64,000 nucleotides of DNA from Alteromonadaceae bacterium M269 (GTDB taxonomy: Bacteria > Pseudomonadota > Gammaproteobacteria > Enterobacterales > Alteromonadaceae): NCBI GenBank assembly GCA_004353515.1, contig SMNZ01000001.1, positions 1,116,001 to 1,180,000 on the forward strand, read 5' to 3'. Made by a program: the position numbers and the translations under genes. The stretch's first letter is position 1. Each line of letters opens with the position of its first letter. Positions 46,545-54,396 of this stretch are shown here, piece after piece. Under the pieces are notes generated by a model. The model did no database searches. It was not told the origin of the DNA and saw only the letters and a list, made by a program, of their open reading frames with translations.

Positions 46545-46870
46545 TTAGGTCTGCCGCCAGTTATTTTATTGGCACGTCCTTCATCTATAGCTTTCTCCGC
46601 TCGTCTACGACGCACCTCTTTCGGATCAGCAATTAATGGACGATATATCTCAATCCTATCGCCTTCTTTAACAACATCAGAAAGCTTGCAAGATCTGCTC
46701 CAAATACCGACTTTATTCTCAGCTAAGTCAATTTGAGGATACAAAGACAAAATAGTTGATGCTCTGATTGCTTCTTCGACAGTAAAATCATCGCCAACTG
46801 ATACTTCCAACAGTGTTTGCTTTTCTGGAAGCGCAAATGCAACTTCGATCTTAATTTGCTGCTCTGACAC
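46526..46870 (-). CDS. rnfH: RnfH-family protein (ubiquitin-like fold)
   Basis: 114 residues with the UPF0125 pattern [33 protein letters not shown]...[37 protein letters not shown]. The fold is beta-grasp/ubiquitin-like. The role is not firmly known. It follows ratA with a 20-bp overlap, the usual ratA-rnfH pair next to smpB. The basic tail is Lys/Arg-rich. Confidence 0.93.
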   Translation of the reverse strand: MSEQQIKIEVAFALPEKQTLLEVSVGDDFTVEEAIRASTILSLYPQIDLAENKVGIWSRSCKLSDVVKEGDRIEIYRPLIADPKEVRRRRAEKAIDEGRANKITGGRPKKKLVE

Positions 46871-47297
46871 CGTATACTTCCTTCGCTCTATCAGTAAACG
46901 CTTTCACCATATTGTTAGCAATAGCATTGAATACCTTGCCAAACGCTAACTCCACTATCTTGCTGGAAAATTCAAAGGTTAAATCCAGTTCAATCTTACA
47001 AGCTTGCTCTGACAGCTCAGTAAAACGCCAGCCACCAGACAGCATTTTGAAAGGGCCATCTAAAAGCTTCATTTCAATGAACTTTCCGCGTTCTAATTTA
47101 TTCGCGGTAGTAAACCATTGTTTAACACCTGCTTTTTGAATCAACAACGCCGCTTCCATAGATTTATCTGTCTGAGTAACAATCTTTGTTTCAACACAAC
47201 CAGGTAAAAACTCTGCGTAAGCTCCCACATCATTAACCAAATCAAACATGGACTCAGCACTGTAACCGATTAAAGCGCTGCGATTAACGCTTGGCAT
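46851..47297 (-). CDS. ratA: RatA family protein (START/COQ10-like)
   Basis: 148 residues from ATG 47297, which follows a strong AGGAG. The frame is open to 47408, but the extra 37 residues are unlike the family. COQ10/START pattern: [39 protein letters not shown] and [12 protein letters not shown]. In E. coli RatA was described as a ribosome anti-association toxin; homologues are also seen as ubiquinone-binding COQ10 relatives. It is divergent from smpB. Confidence 0.92.
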   Translation of the reverse strand: MPSVNRSALIGYSAESMFDLVNDVGAYAEFLPGCVETKIVTQTDKSMEAALLIQKAGVKQWFTTANKLERGKFIEMKLLDGPFKMLSGGWRFTELSEQACKIELDLTFEFSSKIVELAFGKVFNAIANNMVKAFTDRAKEVYGVRAAN

Positions 47298-47455
47298 AGC
47301 ATCTCCTGCAATACAACTTGGTGAACTGGAATCACCACCATCAAATAAGCAGAACATCATACCATGAATCACCTTTTTGCCGACACGCTCAAGGTCGAAT
47401 TTGGACATCCGGTAAAAAATAATCGACTTGCACGAGACAAATAAAAGGATTTAGC

Positions 47456-47461
47456 TATAAT
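47456..47461 (+). promoter_or_regulatory. -10 element just before smpB
   Basis: A perfect TATAAT ends 8 bp before the smpB ATG (47470). There is no good -35 at 17 bp; TTGCAC at 47428 is 22 bp away. If used, the transcript would start within a few bases of the ATG. Confidence 0.45.
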
Positions 47462-47469
47462 ACGCCGCC

Positions 47470-47949
47470 ATGAGTAAGAAGAAGTCTAAATCCAATAACA
47501 GCAATACTATTGCTCTCAATAAAAAAGCCCGCCATCAATACAATCTAGAAGATAAATTTGAAGCAGGTATGGCCCTCGAAGGCTGGGAAGTAAAGAGTAT
47601 TCGTTCTGGGAAAGTCAACATATCAGAAAGCTATGTCACTATAGAAAAAGGTGAAGCTTACCTTATTGGGACAACGATCCAACCGTTAAACCAAGCATCT
47701 AGCCATGTGATATGTGAACCCACTCGTAAGCGTAAGTTGTTGCTGAAAAAACGAGAGTTAGAGCGTTTAATCGGCTCGGTTGAACGTCAAGGCTACTCGA
47801 TTGTAGCTACAGCCATGTATTGGAAGAAAAACTGGATTAAGACCGAAATCTATCTCGGTAAAGGGAAACACGAAAGAGACAAACGTGATGCTGTTAAAGA
47901 ACGCGATTGGGCTCGAGACAAAGAAAGGATGATGAAACACAAAGCGTGA
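47470..47949 (+). CDS. smpB: SsrA-binding protein SmpB
   Basis: 159 residues. The OB-fold tmRNA binder has [45 protein letters not shown] and the C-terminal basic tail [29 protein letters not shown]. It delivers tmRNA to stalled ribosomes. The start aligns with E. coli MTKKKAHK. No SD precedes it (GCCGCC before ATG). The gene for its partner RNA, ssrA, lies 57 bp downstream. Confidence 0.97.
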   Translation: MSKKKSKSNNSNTIALNKKARHQYNLEDKFEAGMALEGWEVKSIRSGKVNISESYVTIEKGEAYLIGTTIQPLNQASSHVICEPTRKRKLLLKKRELERLIGSVERQGYSIVATAMYWKKNWIKTEIYLGKGKHERDKRDAVKERDWARDKERMMKHKA

Positions 47950-47956
47950 TAATCAC

Positions 47957-47984
47957 TTACGTAATGTGTTATTCTTACTATAAG
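47957..47984 (+). promoter_or_regulatory. Promoter of ssrA
   Basis: TTACGT (47957-47962), 16-bp spacer, TATAAG (47979-47984), about 22 bp before the mature 5' end, as expected for a tmRNA precursor with a short leader. Confidence 0.6.
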
Positions 47985-48006
47985 TGTTCTTTACACAACC
48001 ACATTT

Positions 48007-48367
48007 GGGGCTGATTTTGGATTCGACAGGATTCGAGAAGCTTTAGGTGCATGCAGAGGTGCGGTTGGCCTCTTTAAAAAGCCGCAATTAAATAGTCGCA
48101 AACGACGAAAACTTCGCACTAGCAGCTTAATAACCTGTATAGGCCCTTCCACTTCAGCCGTCGTCTATTCGTGAAGGTTTGGAAGGTCATACTAATAGAC
48201 TAGCGAGGGAAACTTGTCTGAGGTTGAACCGCGAAATAGTATCAGGCCAGCTATAAGGAAATCCTGTTTGTCGGAGTTCCAAGTAGTTAAATAAAAGACA
48301 AAATAAGCATGTAGTACCGACGGCAGACGCTTTCTGGACGCGGGTTCAACTCCCGCCAGCTCCACCA
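48007..48367 (+). ncRNA. ssrA: Transfer-messenger RNA (tmRNA)
   Basis: 361 nt. The 5' end GGGGCTGATTTTGGATTCGA pairs with the 3' end CAGCTCCACCA to form the acceptor stem (7 bp, one G-U). The T-arm GGGTTCAACTCCC is intact and CCA is encoded. The tag ORF (48098-48130) follows the TAGTC resume context and encodes ANDENFALAA, then TAA TAA. E. coli has Y at the sixth position. It releases stalled ribosomes and tags the peptide for ClpXP-type proteolysis. Confidence 0.98.
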
Positions 48368-48371
48368 AATA

Positions 48372-48404
48372 AAAGCCTTGTATATCGATTGATTACAAGG
48401 CTTT
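48372..48404 (+). terminator. Terminator of ssrA
   Basis: An 11-bp stem AAAGCCTTGTA with an 11-base loop, then CTTATTTAT, directly after the tmRNA 3' end. Confidence 0.85.
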
Positions 48405-48460
48405 CTTATTTATAGATACAACACATCATTCCTTACAAAAGTAATCAAAGCTCGAACGGT

Positions 48461-49318
48461 ATGATTAAAAACATCCTTAAGAACTCGTCAGTTTTTGACT
48501 TACCGCAAAGCGTAGTAAGGAAAGTCTTTTTCGCAAACAGCCTATTCGTTGCTTTTTTCTTAATACTATTCAAGCCATTCCAGCTTTATCGCTCTACAAC
48601 ACTAGACCTTCTGTCAGTGTCACTAATGTCTGGGTTTTACATATTTTTATTCGGGTTCGGCGTTTTCTATGCTTTAAGAAAAGTAATCCAACGACAGGAG
48701 GTAAAGAAACACAACTACTTCTGGTTTGAACTTCTGATGTCGTTATCGACTTTAGTATTGGTGTCCTCAGCGGTATTTCTTACCAGAGTCGTTGCTGGGA
48801 AAGTCCCTTTCACATTAGAGATATTTTTCTTGTTTCTTTACTACTCGCTCATTTTGTCGCCTTTTCTTGTAGTTATGATGAGAATAGTCTTGATAGTTCG
48901 TGAGTTAGTTCACCTATCTAAAGCTAAAGCAATAACCGTCAGCTCTAACCATCAAGACCTAACAGGTGATGAAGTTATTTTTGTACCTGTAAATTCAAGC
49001 GAGGAAACCATTAGCTTTCCTCTAGCACATTTCGTCTACGCCTTTGCTGAGGGAAATTACATTCATTTGTATCAGAAAAAAGAAGGTGAGCTTCATAGGA
49101 CAATAATACGTTGCACGCTAAACAAATTTGTTAAGCGATTCGAACACATTGGCTATTGTTTACAATGTCATCGTTCTTACTTTGTAAACACTCAAATGGT
49201 CAAGCGCATGATTAAAGAAAACAACACCACTAAACTTGTGTTAGTTGATTTGTCGACAACCATCCCTGTATCTCGCTCTAACCTAAAAGCCGTAAAAGAA
49301 CACTTAAATAGCAACTAG
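48461..49318 (+). CDS. Membrane-anchored LytTR-family transcriptional regulator
   Basis: 285 residues. Four TM helices (about 23-130; for example FFANSLFVAFFLILFKPF) are followed by a LytTR DNA-binding domain (about 180-282), with FAEGNYIHLYQ, HIGYCLQCHRSYFVNTQMVKRM and IPVSRSNLKAVKEHL. There is no receiver domain, so signal input is probably through the membrane part. Two 11-bp direct repeats 20 bp apart lie 53 bp downstream, before the next gene; they are a plausible target. The hydrolase gene follows. Confidence 0.9.
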   Translation: MIKNILKNSSVFDLPQSVVRKVFFANSLFVAFFLILFKPFQLYRSTTLDLLSVSLMSGFYIFLFGFGVFYALRKVIQRQEVKKHNYFWFELLMSLSTLVLVSSAVFLTRVVAGKVPFTLEIFFLFLYYSLILSPFLVVMMRIVLIVRELVHLSKAKAITVSSNHQDLTGDEVIFVPVNSSEETISFPLAHFVYAFAEGNYIHLYQKKEGELHRTIIRCTLNKFVKRFEHIGYCLQCHRSYFVNTQMVKRMIKENNTTKLVLVDLSTTIPVSRSNLKAVKEHLNSN

Positions 49319-49370
49319 CGTTATTCAACTCCCAGAATACCAATATACCTGTGCATATAAGATCTGTGTC

Positions 49371-49401
49371 ACTCGTCACAAAAACAGTCAACTCATCACA
49401 A
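49371..49401. repeat. Paired 11-bp direct repeats, candidate LytTR binding site
   Basis: ACTCGTCACAA (49371-49381) and ACTCATCACAA (49391-49401) differ at one base and are spaced 20 bp apart, about two helical turns, which is the usual LytTR operator geometry. They lie between the LytTR gene and the hydrolase gene. Confidence 0.5.
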
Positions 49402-49505
49402 TTCAAGCCTCAACAAGTCACTCTTGCTTAATAATCTTCGTGCAGCGACGTGGACAAGACACGTTTAATTTCACACCTAAATTATTTTGTTTGAATGAGG
49501 TAACA

Positions 49506-50414
49506 ATGAATAAAACTAGCTTCTCAATAGCCTGGTTAGCAGTATTACTATTTATTTTAAGCGGATGCTCATCCTATAAATATCTGCTTCCCAAAGGACC
49601 CGAGATAACCGTTCCCCAAGAAATACCTACAGGTTATAACGCCTTTGTTATGAATGCTTACAAACACAGTGAGAGAAAAACGATTCGTGTCTGGACATAT
49701 AAACCCAGTAAATGGGAAGAACATAACAAAGTGCTCTTTGTTATGCATGGCATGGGAAGGAACGCTAAGGACTACTTAGATGCTTGGGTTGATATTGCAG
49801 AAAACAAGAACCTGCTATTAATAGCACCAGAGTTTCACAATAAGTTTTATCGATATACAACAAACGATTATCAAGACGGTAACTTGCTTGATTTCTTTGG
49901 TTCAGAGAATCCGAAAGAAGAATGGGCGTTTCAAGTTATAGACAATATATTGGAACACATCAACAACACCAACCCATTCACCGTAAACACATATAATATT
50001 TTCGGCCATTCTGCAGGCAGTCAGTTCGTTCACAGGCTAGTATTGTTATACCCAACCGATAAGATAGATATCGCAATAGCCGCCAACGCCGGTGTTTACA
50101 CTTTTCCCGACAAAACAGGTAAATATCCATACTATTTACCGGAAGACCACCAACCATTAGCTCAGTCGTTTTCAAAAAACTTAATCATTCTACTCGGCGA
50201 AAAAGACAACAATAACCAAGGAGGCGTTTTAAACGAGTCCAAGCATGCAATGATTCAAGGTGAAAATAGACTGGAACGCGGTAATAACTTCTATAAGGTC
50301 GGTAAAAATATCGCCGACAAACAAAACCTCATATTTAACTGGCAGTTACACCAAGTTCCTAATGTTGGGCACAACAAAGACTTAATGATCAAAGCCGCTA
50401 GCGAGTTTCTCTAG
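49506..50414 (+). CDS. Alpha/beta-hydrolase lipoprotein (PHB-depolymerase/esterase-like)
   Basis: 302 residues from ATG 49506 (SD GAGGTAAC). The lipobox LSGC (Cys21) predicts lipid anchoring. The alpha/beta hydrolase fold shows an oxyanion motif VMHGMGRNAKDY (about 80-91), nucleophile elbow GHSAGS (about 175-180) and terminal His in VGHNKDL (about 291-293). It resembles esterases or depolymerases, but the substrate is unknown. LytTR repeats upstream suggest regulation by the preceding gene. Confidence 0.85.
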   Translation: MNKTSFSIAWLAVLLFILSGCSSYKYLLPKGPEITVPQEIPTGYNAFVMNAYKHSERKTIRVWTYKPSKWEEHNKVLFVMHGMGRNAKDYLDAWVDIAENKNLLLIAPEFHNKFYRYTTNDYQDGNLLDFFGSENPKEEWAFQVIDNILEHINNTNPFTVNTYNIFGHSAGSQFVHRLVLLYPTDKIDIAIAANAGVYTFPDKTGKYPYYLPEDHQPLAQSFSKNLIILLGEKDNNNQGGVLNESKHAMIQGENRLERGNNFYKVGKNIADKQNLIFNWQLHQVPNVGHNKDLMIKAASEFL

Positions 50415-50613
50415 GTTTAAGTGCAAATTGCCTCTTCCCTACCGTTATGATTGGAGTCGCGGATTCTCAATGCTCGGCTCTAAACATAACAGCACGTTGC
50501 AAAGCACTGAACATTAGAACTCGATTATCGAAAACGGTTACTTATCTTTTCATTTAAAACATTTCGTTGTTCAATATACCCATATTCTATTGGTTAAATT
50601 AGGCTGATGACCC

Positions 50614-51156
50614 TTGAACATAGAAAGTATATGGCAGGAATATAAAACTAACCTCAAAGCGTTTTTGCATAGCAAAGTTTCCAACTCATCTGATGTCGAA
50701 GATCTTCTACAAGAGATATTGCTTAAAACACATTTGAGCCTTCATACACTTAAATCGACCAGTAAAATCAAATCATGGCTCTTCACTATAGCCAATAACG
50801 TTGTAATTGATTTTTATCGTGGTAAGAGGCTTCAATATGACTCAAATATCGAAGATCTTTGGCAACAGGAAGATGGAGAAGATATTCATCAATTGTTTGC
50901 TCAATGCATTCAACCTTTTGTTAATGCCTTATCTGATGACTCCGCTACATTACTCACACAAATAGACCTCAATGGGGTATCACAAAAACAGTATGCCGCA
51001 ATGCAGGGTATCAAATACTCAACGTTAAAATCGAAAGTCCAGAAAGCTCGAAATGAATTGCGTACTCTCTTTGAAAGTTGTTGCGAGCTCGAAATCGACA
51101 CTCAAGGAAACATCTACGATTACACTCCAAGATCCCGCAATTGTAATTTCTGTTAG
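50614..51156 (+). CDS. sigZ: ECF-type RNA polymerase sigma factor, SigZ family
   Basis: 180 residues from TTG 50614; the sequence NIESIWQEYKTNLKAFLHSKV is the SigZ amino terminus, and no ATG fits. Region 2 (DVEDLLQEILLKTH...IKSWLFTIANNVVIDFYRGK) and region 4 (LTQIDLNGVSQKQYAAMQGIKYSTLKSKVQKARNELRTLFESCC) are clear. It ends with CCELEIDTQGNIYDYTPRSRNCNFC, a Cys-rich tail seen in SigZ-type factors. No anti-sigma gene is adjacent. The GST gene follows 63 bp later. A redox- or electrophile-sensing role is inferred. Confidence 0.88.
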   Translation: MNIESIWQEYKTNLKAFLHSKVSNSSDVEDLLQEILLKTHLSLHTLKSTSKIKSWLFTIANNVVIDFYRGKRLQYDSNIEDLWQQEDGEDIHQLFAQCIQPFVNALSDDSATLLTQIDLNGVSQKQYAAMQGIKYSTLKSKVQKARNELRTLFESCCELEIDTQGNIYDYTPRSRNCNFC

Positions 51157-51219
51157 AAGCTTTCGTCTTTTTATCGCTGATTCCGTCTTACTAGGGCAAC
51201 AAACAACATTGGAGTTTTT

Positions 51220-51942
51220 ATGATTAAAATTGTCAGCTTTAAAATATGCCCTTTTGTACAACGTGTGACTGCCTTATTAGAGGCAAAGAAGATAACTTAC
51301 GATATTGAGTATATTGACCTCAGCGATAAACCAGACTGGTTTTTAGAAATGTCCCCCAATGGACAAGTGCCTATTCTGATAACTGACGACAATCAGGTTC
51401 TATTTGAATCGGATGCTATTGTTGAGTACATCGAAGAAGTAACAGAGCCTTCTCTATTATCGCCAGATCCAGTTCAAAAAGCTCAGGATCGTGCTTGGTC
51501 TTATTTAGCATCAAAGAATTATTTAGTTCAGTGCTCTGCTCAACGGAGTACCAACCAAGAAACTTTGACAGAGCGAGCCAGTAAATTGGCTACCGCTTTC
51601 GCAAAAATTGAAACTAAACTAGGTGACGCAAGATATATCAATGGCGATAGCCTGAGTATAGTGGATATCTCTTGGCTCCCTTTACTCCATAGGGCAAACA
51701 TCATTGAACAGAACTCAGGTTTCGACTTCCTTAGTGCTTTTCCTAAGGTAAAACGTTGGCAGAACACAATGCTAGAAACAGACTTAGCCGAAAAGTCTGT
51801 TCCAGAAGATTTCGAAGATAGATTTATATCTTTCTATTTAAGTGATTCGACATATTTAGGTCAGTTGACTAAGAAAAATAAAGATATCACTTGTTCCAAT
51901 AATAGCGAATGCAAACCAGTTGATATGCTGTGTTGCTCTTAA
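51220..51942 (+). CDS. Glutathione S-transferase with Cys-rich tail
   Basis: 240 residues. The N-terminal thioredoxin fold carries CPFVQR (Cys10), an omega/zeta-like catalytic cysteine. GQVPILI and LFESDAIVEYIEE (about 50-75) are the GSH-binding region, and an all-helical C-terminal domain follows. The last ~25 residues (ITCSNNSECKPVDMLCCS) add four cysteines beyond the normal end. SD TTGGAG precedes ATG. It is cotranscribed with sigZ and likely part of the same stress response. Confidence 0.9.
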   Translation: MIKIVSFKICPFVQRVTALLEAKKITYDIEYIDLSDKPDWFLEMSPNGQVPILITDDNQVLFESDAIVEYIEEVTEPSLLSPDPVQKAQDRAWSYLASKNYLVQCSAQRSTNQETLTERASKLATAFAKIETKLGDARYINGDSLSIVDISWLPLLHRANIIEQNSGFDFLSAFPKVKRWQNTMLETDLAEKSVPEDFEDRFISFYLSDSTYLGQLTKKNKDITCSNNSECKPVDMLCCS

Positions 51943-51973
51943 AGGTAACTTAAGAAACACCTGACACAATTAA

Positions 51974-51997
51974 TCGCTTGATGATCAAATCAAGCGA
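51974..51997. terminator. Terminator between GST and PEP-CTERM gene 1
   Basis: TCGCTTGAT, 6-base loop, exact complement, between convergent genes. A near-identical copy at 53163-53190 follows PEP-CTERM gene 2. Confidence 0.75.
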
Positions 51998-52040
51998 CTA
52001 AAAATAAATTAACAACTAAATATAAGCTTTAATACAAGCA

Positions 52041-52808
52041 CTATTTGATATTTCTTTTCCACAGCTTAGGTTTAAAAACTCGCTTCCTACTAACTAATAG
52101 TAATCCCATAAAACCTAACATCGCGATACCAGATATGTCTGGTTCAGGCACATTGACAGCAACGCTATTCAAGGTTGCACCACCGTCACTCACTAGAAAA
52201 ACACCGAAAGTAGCATTAGTGAATGTTTCAGTGTAGCCGCCGTCAAAGTTATCATGATAGGCCAATCGGTCGTCTGCTTGTCGACGAGCATTCTGGTAAT
52301 TTAACCCTGAAAGTAACACCGGACCTAAACTAGAACCTTCTACATCATTGACAAAAAGCCCTCGAGAAAAGAAACTCCTGCTGCTAATAAGCGATTGCCC
52401 TCCGTTTAGCTGCGTTCTTCCGAAAGCATTTTCAAAAGGGAAATACAGGCGATTAGCGTTTCCTCTTGTTCCCGTTGCAATAGTTCTGGTAAAACTTTCA
52501 TCTAGACTATTTCCAAAACGCGAGGAGATAAATGGCGATGTCGCTACAAAGACTTCTTCTGCTGTTGGAAGCCTCCAACCTTCAAATAAACCACCAACAC
52601 CTAACTCATCCCTCACCTGAGCAATTGACAAGGAATCAGTATTATTTAATTTAAGCCATTCCTTCCCCGTTTCTTCATGAAGTACAGCTTGATTATCCCC
52701 TTCAACTCTCCAGTCAAGATTAATAAACCCTGCTTCTGCATTCGATAAGAACAAGAATGCAGCTCCTAATAAAATAAAACGCTTTGCCTTTATAGTTAGC
52801 TTGTCCAC
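52041..52808 (-). CDS. PEP-CTERM protein, tandem copy 1
   Basis: 255 residues: signal peptide ending SNAEA (about 26), a domain with GKEWLKLNNTDSL and GWRLPTAEEVFVA (about 47-92; a WRLPT motif as in Lcl/DUF1566-like proteins). The PEP-CTERM sorting tail is VPEPDISGIAMLGFMGLLLVSRKRV (about 221-245). Exosortase would process the tail and attach or export the protein through the EPS-linked system. No exosortase gene is in the window. It is about 90% identical by eye to copy 2, 1190 bp away. Confidence 0.88.
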   Translation of the reverse strand: MDKLTIKAKRFILLGAAFLFLSNAEAGFINLDWRVEGDNQAVLHEETGKEWLKLNNTDSLSIAQVRDELGVGGLFEGWRLPTAEEVFVATSPFISSRFGNSLDESFTRTIATGTRGNANRLYFPFENAFGRTQLNGGQSLISSRSFFSRGLFVNDVEGSSLGPVLLSGLNYQNARRQADDRLAYHDNFDGGYTETFTNATFGVFLVSDGGATLNSVAVNVPEPDISGIAMLGFMGLLLVSRKRVFKPKLWKRNIK

Positions 52809-53230
52809 TTAAATACCTTTACTTGATTATTAAACAATGAAAAACCTCAAAACCACGAGGCGAAGTACTTATCGACAGAAAAACAACTTTCTGGATATAT
52901 TTTTTCACAATTCAATAAAAGATTAATTTAAAAGTAAATCTAAAGTAAAAATAAAGGTAGTCAGATACAAAAAAGCGAAATCACATTATTAACAAAAAAT
53001 CTTGATAAAATTTTGAGTTGGTTATTAGAGGTGCAACCTACGCTTCTATAATAGCAAGGAGCAGTCAGGTTCTATTTGATTCGAATAACATTACAGTAAT
53101 CAGAAAAAATTAGCCAATATGTAACATCACTCTAAAAGACTTAAGAAAAACGTAACATAATTAATCGCTTGATGATTAAATCAAGCGATTAAAAGTAAAT
53201 TAGTATTAGATAGTAACCTTAATATAAGCT
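52809..53230. other. 422-bp gap between the PEP-CTERM copies
   Basis: It contains the AT-rich leader of copy 1 (conserved in copy 2 for ~120 bp, including a short CCTC/GAGG hairpin) and, near its left-hand side for copy 2, the duplicated terminator. No gene was seen. Confidence 0.6.
53163..53190 (-). terminator. Terminator of PEP-CTERM gene 2 (duplicated)
   Basis: An 11-bp stem AATCGCTTGAT with a 6-base loop, then AAAAG. It is equivalent to 51974-51997 and shows that the duplication included the terminator. Confidence 0.75.
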
Positions 53231-53998
53231 CTATTTAATGTTTCTTTTCCACAGCTTAGGTTTAAAAACTCTGTTTCTACTAACCAGTAACAATCCCATA
53301 AAGCCCAACATCGCAATACCAGATGTGTCTGGTTCAGGCACATCAACAGCAACGCTATTCAAGGTAGCACCACCATCACTCACCAGAAAAACACCAAAAG
53401 TAGAGTTAGTAAACGTTTCAGTATAGCCACCATCAAAGTTATCGTGATAGGTCAATCGATCGTCCGCTTGTCTATTAGCAATTCTAAAGTGCAGCCCCGA
53501 CAATAACACTGGCCCCAAGCTAGAACCTTCTACATCATTCACAAAAAGCCCACGCGAAAAGAAGTTCCTACGGCTATTTGCTGCTTGTGATTCATTTAAC
53601 TGAGTCCGTCCAAAAACATTCTCAAAAGCAAAGTAGAGGCGATTTCCGTTTCCCCTTGTCCCAGTTGCAATAGTTCTTGAAAAGCTCTCATCAAGATTAT
53701 TTCCAAAGCGCGTTGAGATAAAAGGAGATGTTGCTACAAAGACTTCTTCTGCCGTTGGAAGCCTCCAACCTTCGAATAAACCACCAGCACCTAGTTCATC
53801 TCTCACCTGTTCAATTGATAACGAATCAGTATTATTTAATTTAAGCCATTCTTTCCCTGTCTCCTCATGAAGTACGGCTTGATTATCTCCTTCAACCCTC
53901 CAATCAAGATTAATAAACCCTGCTTCTGCATTCGACACGAACAAGAATGCAGCTCCCAATAAAGCAAAACGCTTTGCCTTTATAATTAGCTTGTCCAT
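53231..53998 (-). CDS. PEP-CTERM protein, tandem copy 2
   Basis: 255 residues, same length and layout as copy 1 with no indels: signal peptide ending SNAEA, GWRLPTAEEVFVA and PEP-CTERM tail VPEPDTSGIAMLGFMG. The differences cluster between residues 120 and 180 (around TQLNESQAANSRRNFFSRG and LHFRIANRQADD), so the copies may have diverged in binding or display surface. Flanking leader and terminator are also duplicated. Confidence 0.88.
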   Translation of the reverse strand: MDKLIIKAKRFALLGAAFLFVSNAEAGFINLDWRVEGDNQAVLHEETGKEWLKLNNTDSLSIEQVRDELGAGGLFEGWRLPTAEEVFVATSPFISTRFGNNLDESFSRTIATGTRGNGNRLYFAFENVFGRTQLNESQAANSRRNFFSRGLFVNDVEGSSLGPVLLSGLHFRIANRQADDRLTYHDNFDGGYTETFTNSTFGVFLVSDGGATLNSVAVDVPEPDTSGIAMLGFMGLLLVSRNRVFKPKLWKRNIK

Positions 53999-54396
53999 TT
54001 AAATACCTTTACTTGTTTAATAAACAATGAAAAACCTCAAAAACCACGAGGTAAAATACTTATCGACAAAAAAACAATTTCCTATAAATATTTTTCACAC
54101 ATTAATAAAAACTTAATTAAAAAAAGGATTCATAAACAAACAAAAAACAAGCAAACAATAACAGATAATATTTCGTTACATTTAGGTGTCAGAAATTAAA
54201 GAATTAAAAAAATGAAGATTGTCAAGATTTTAAAAGTACAGTATTTACCCCTAATTTAGGCGTAACTAGATAGCTTGAATGGCATAAATCTAGTTTACAA
54301 AAAAGGGATATTGACCAACTCATTATCATGCAAGGCGGTCTAGGTGATCGCTATAACACTTAAACGATCACATAAACCAAGTTGTATAAGTTTTTG
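53999..54396. other. 398-bp gap upstream of PEP-CTERM gene 2
   Basis: It holds the leader region shared with copy 1 (about 53999-54100), very AT-rich sequence, and a GTGATCG/CGATCAC stem-loop at 54344-54371. No gene with an SD was seen. Confidence 0.55.
54344..54371 (-). repeat. Stem-loop past the 1406-residue gene
   Basis: GTGATCG and its exact complement around a 14-base loop, 25 bp after the stop. No T-run follows, so a terminator role is uncertain. Confidence 0.45.

Noticed and set aside
48330-48367. tRNA-like 3' end
   Set aside because: It is the acceptor and T-arm of tmRNA, not a separate tRNA gene.
51974-53190. Repeated hairpins as a possible CRISPR or integron site
   Set aside because: There are only two copies 1.19 kb apart, explained by gene duplication. 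There are no spacers and no cas or integrase genes.
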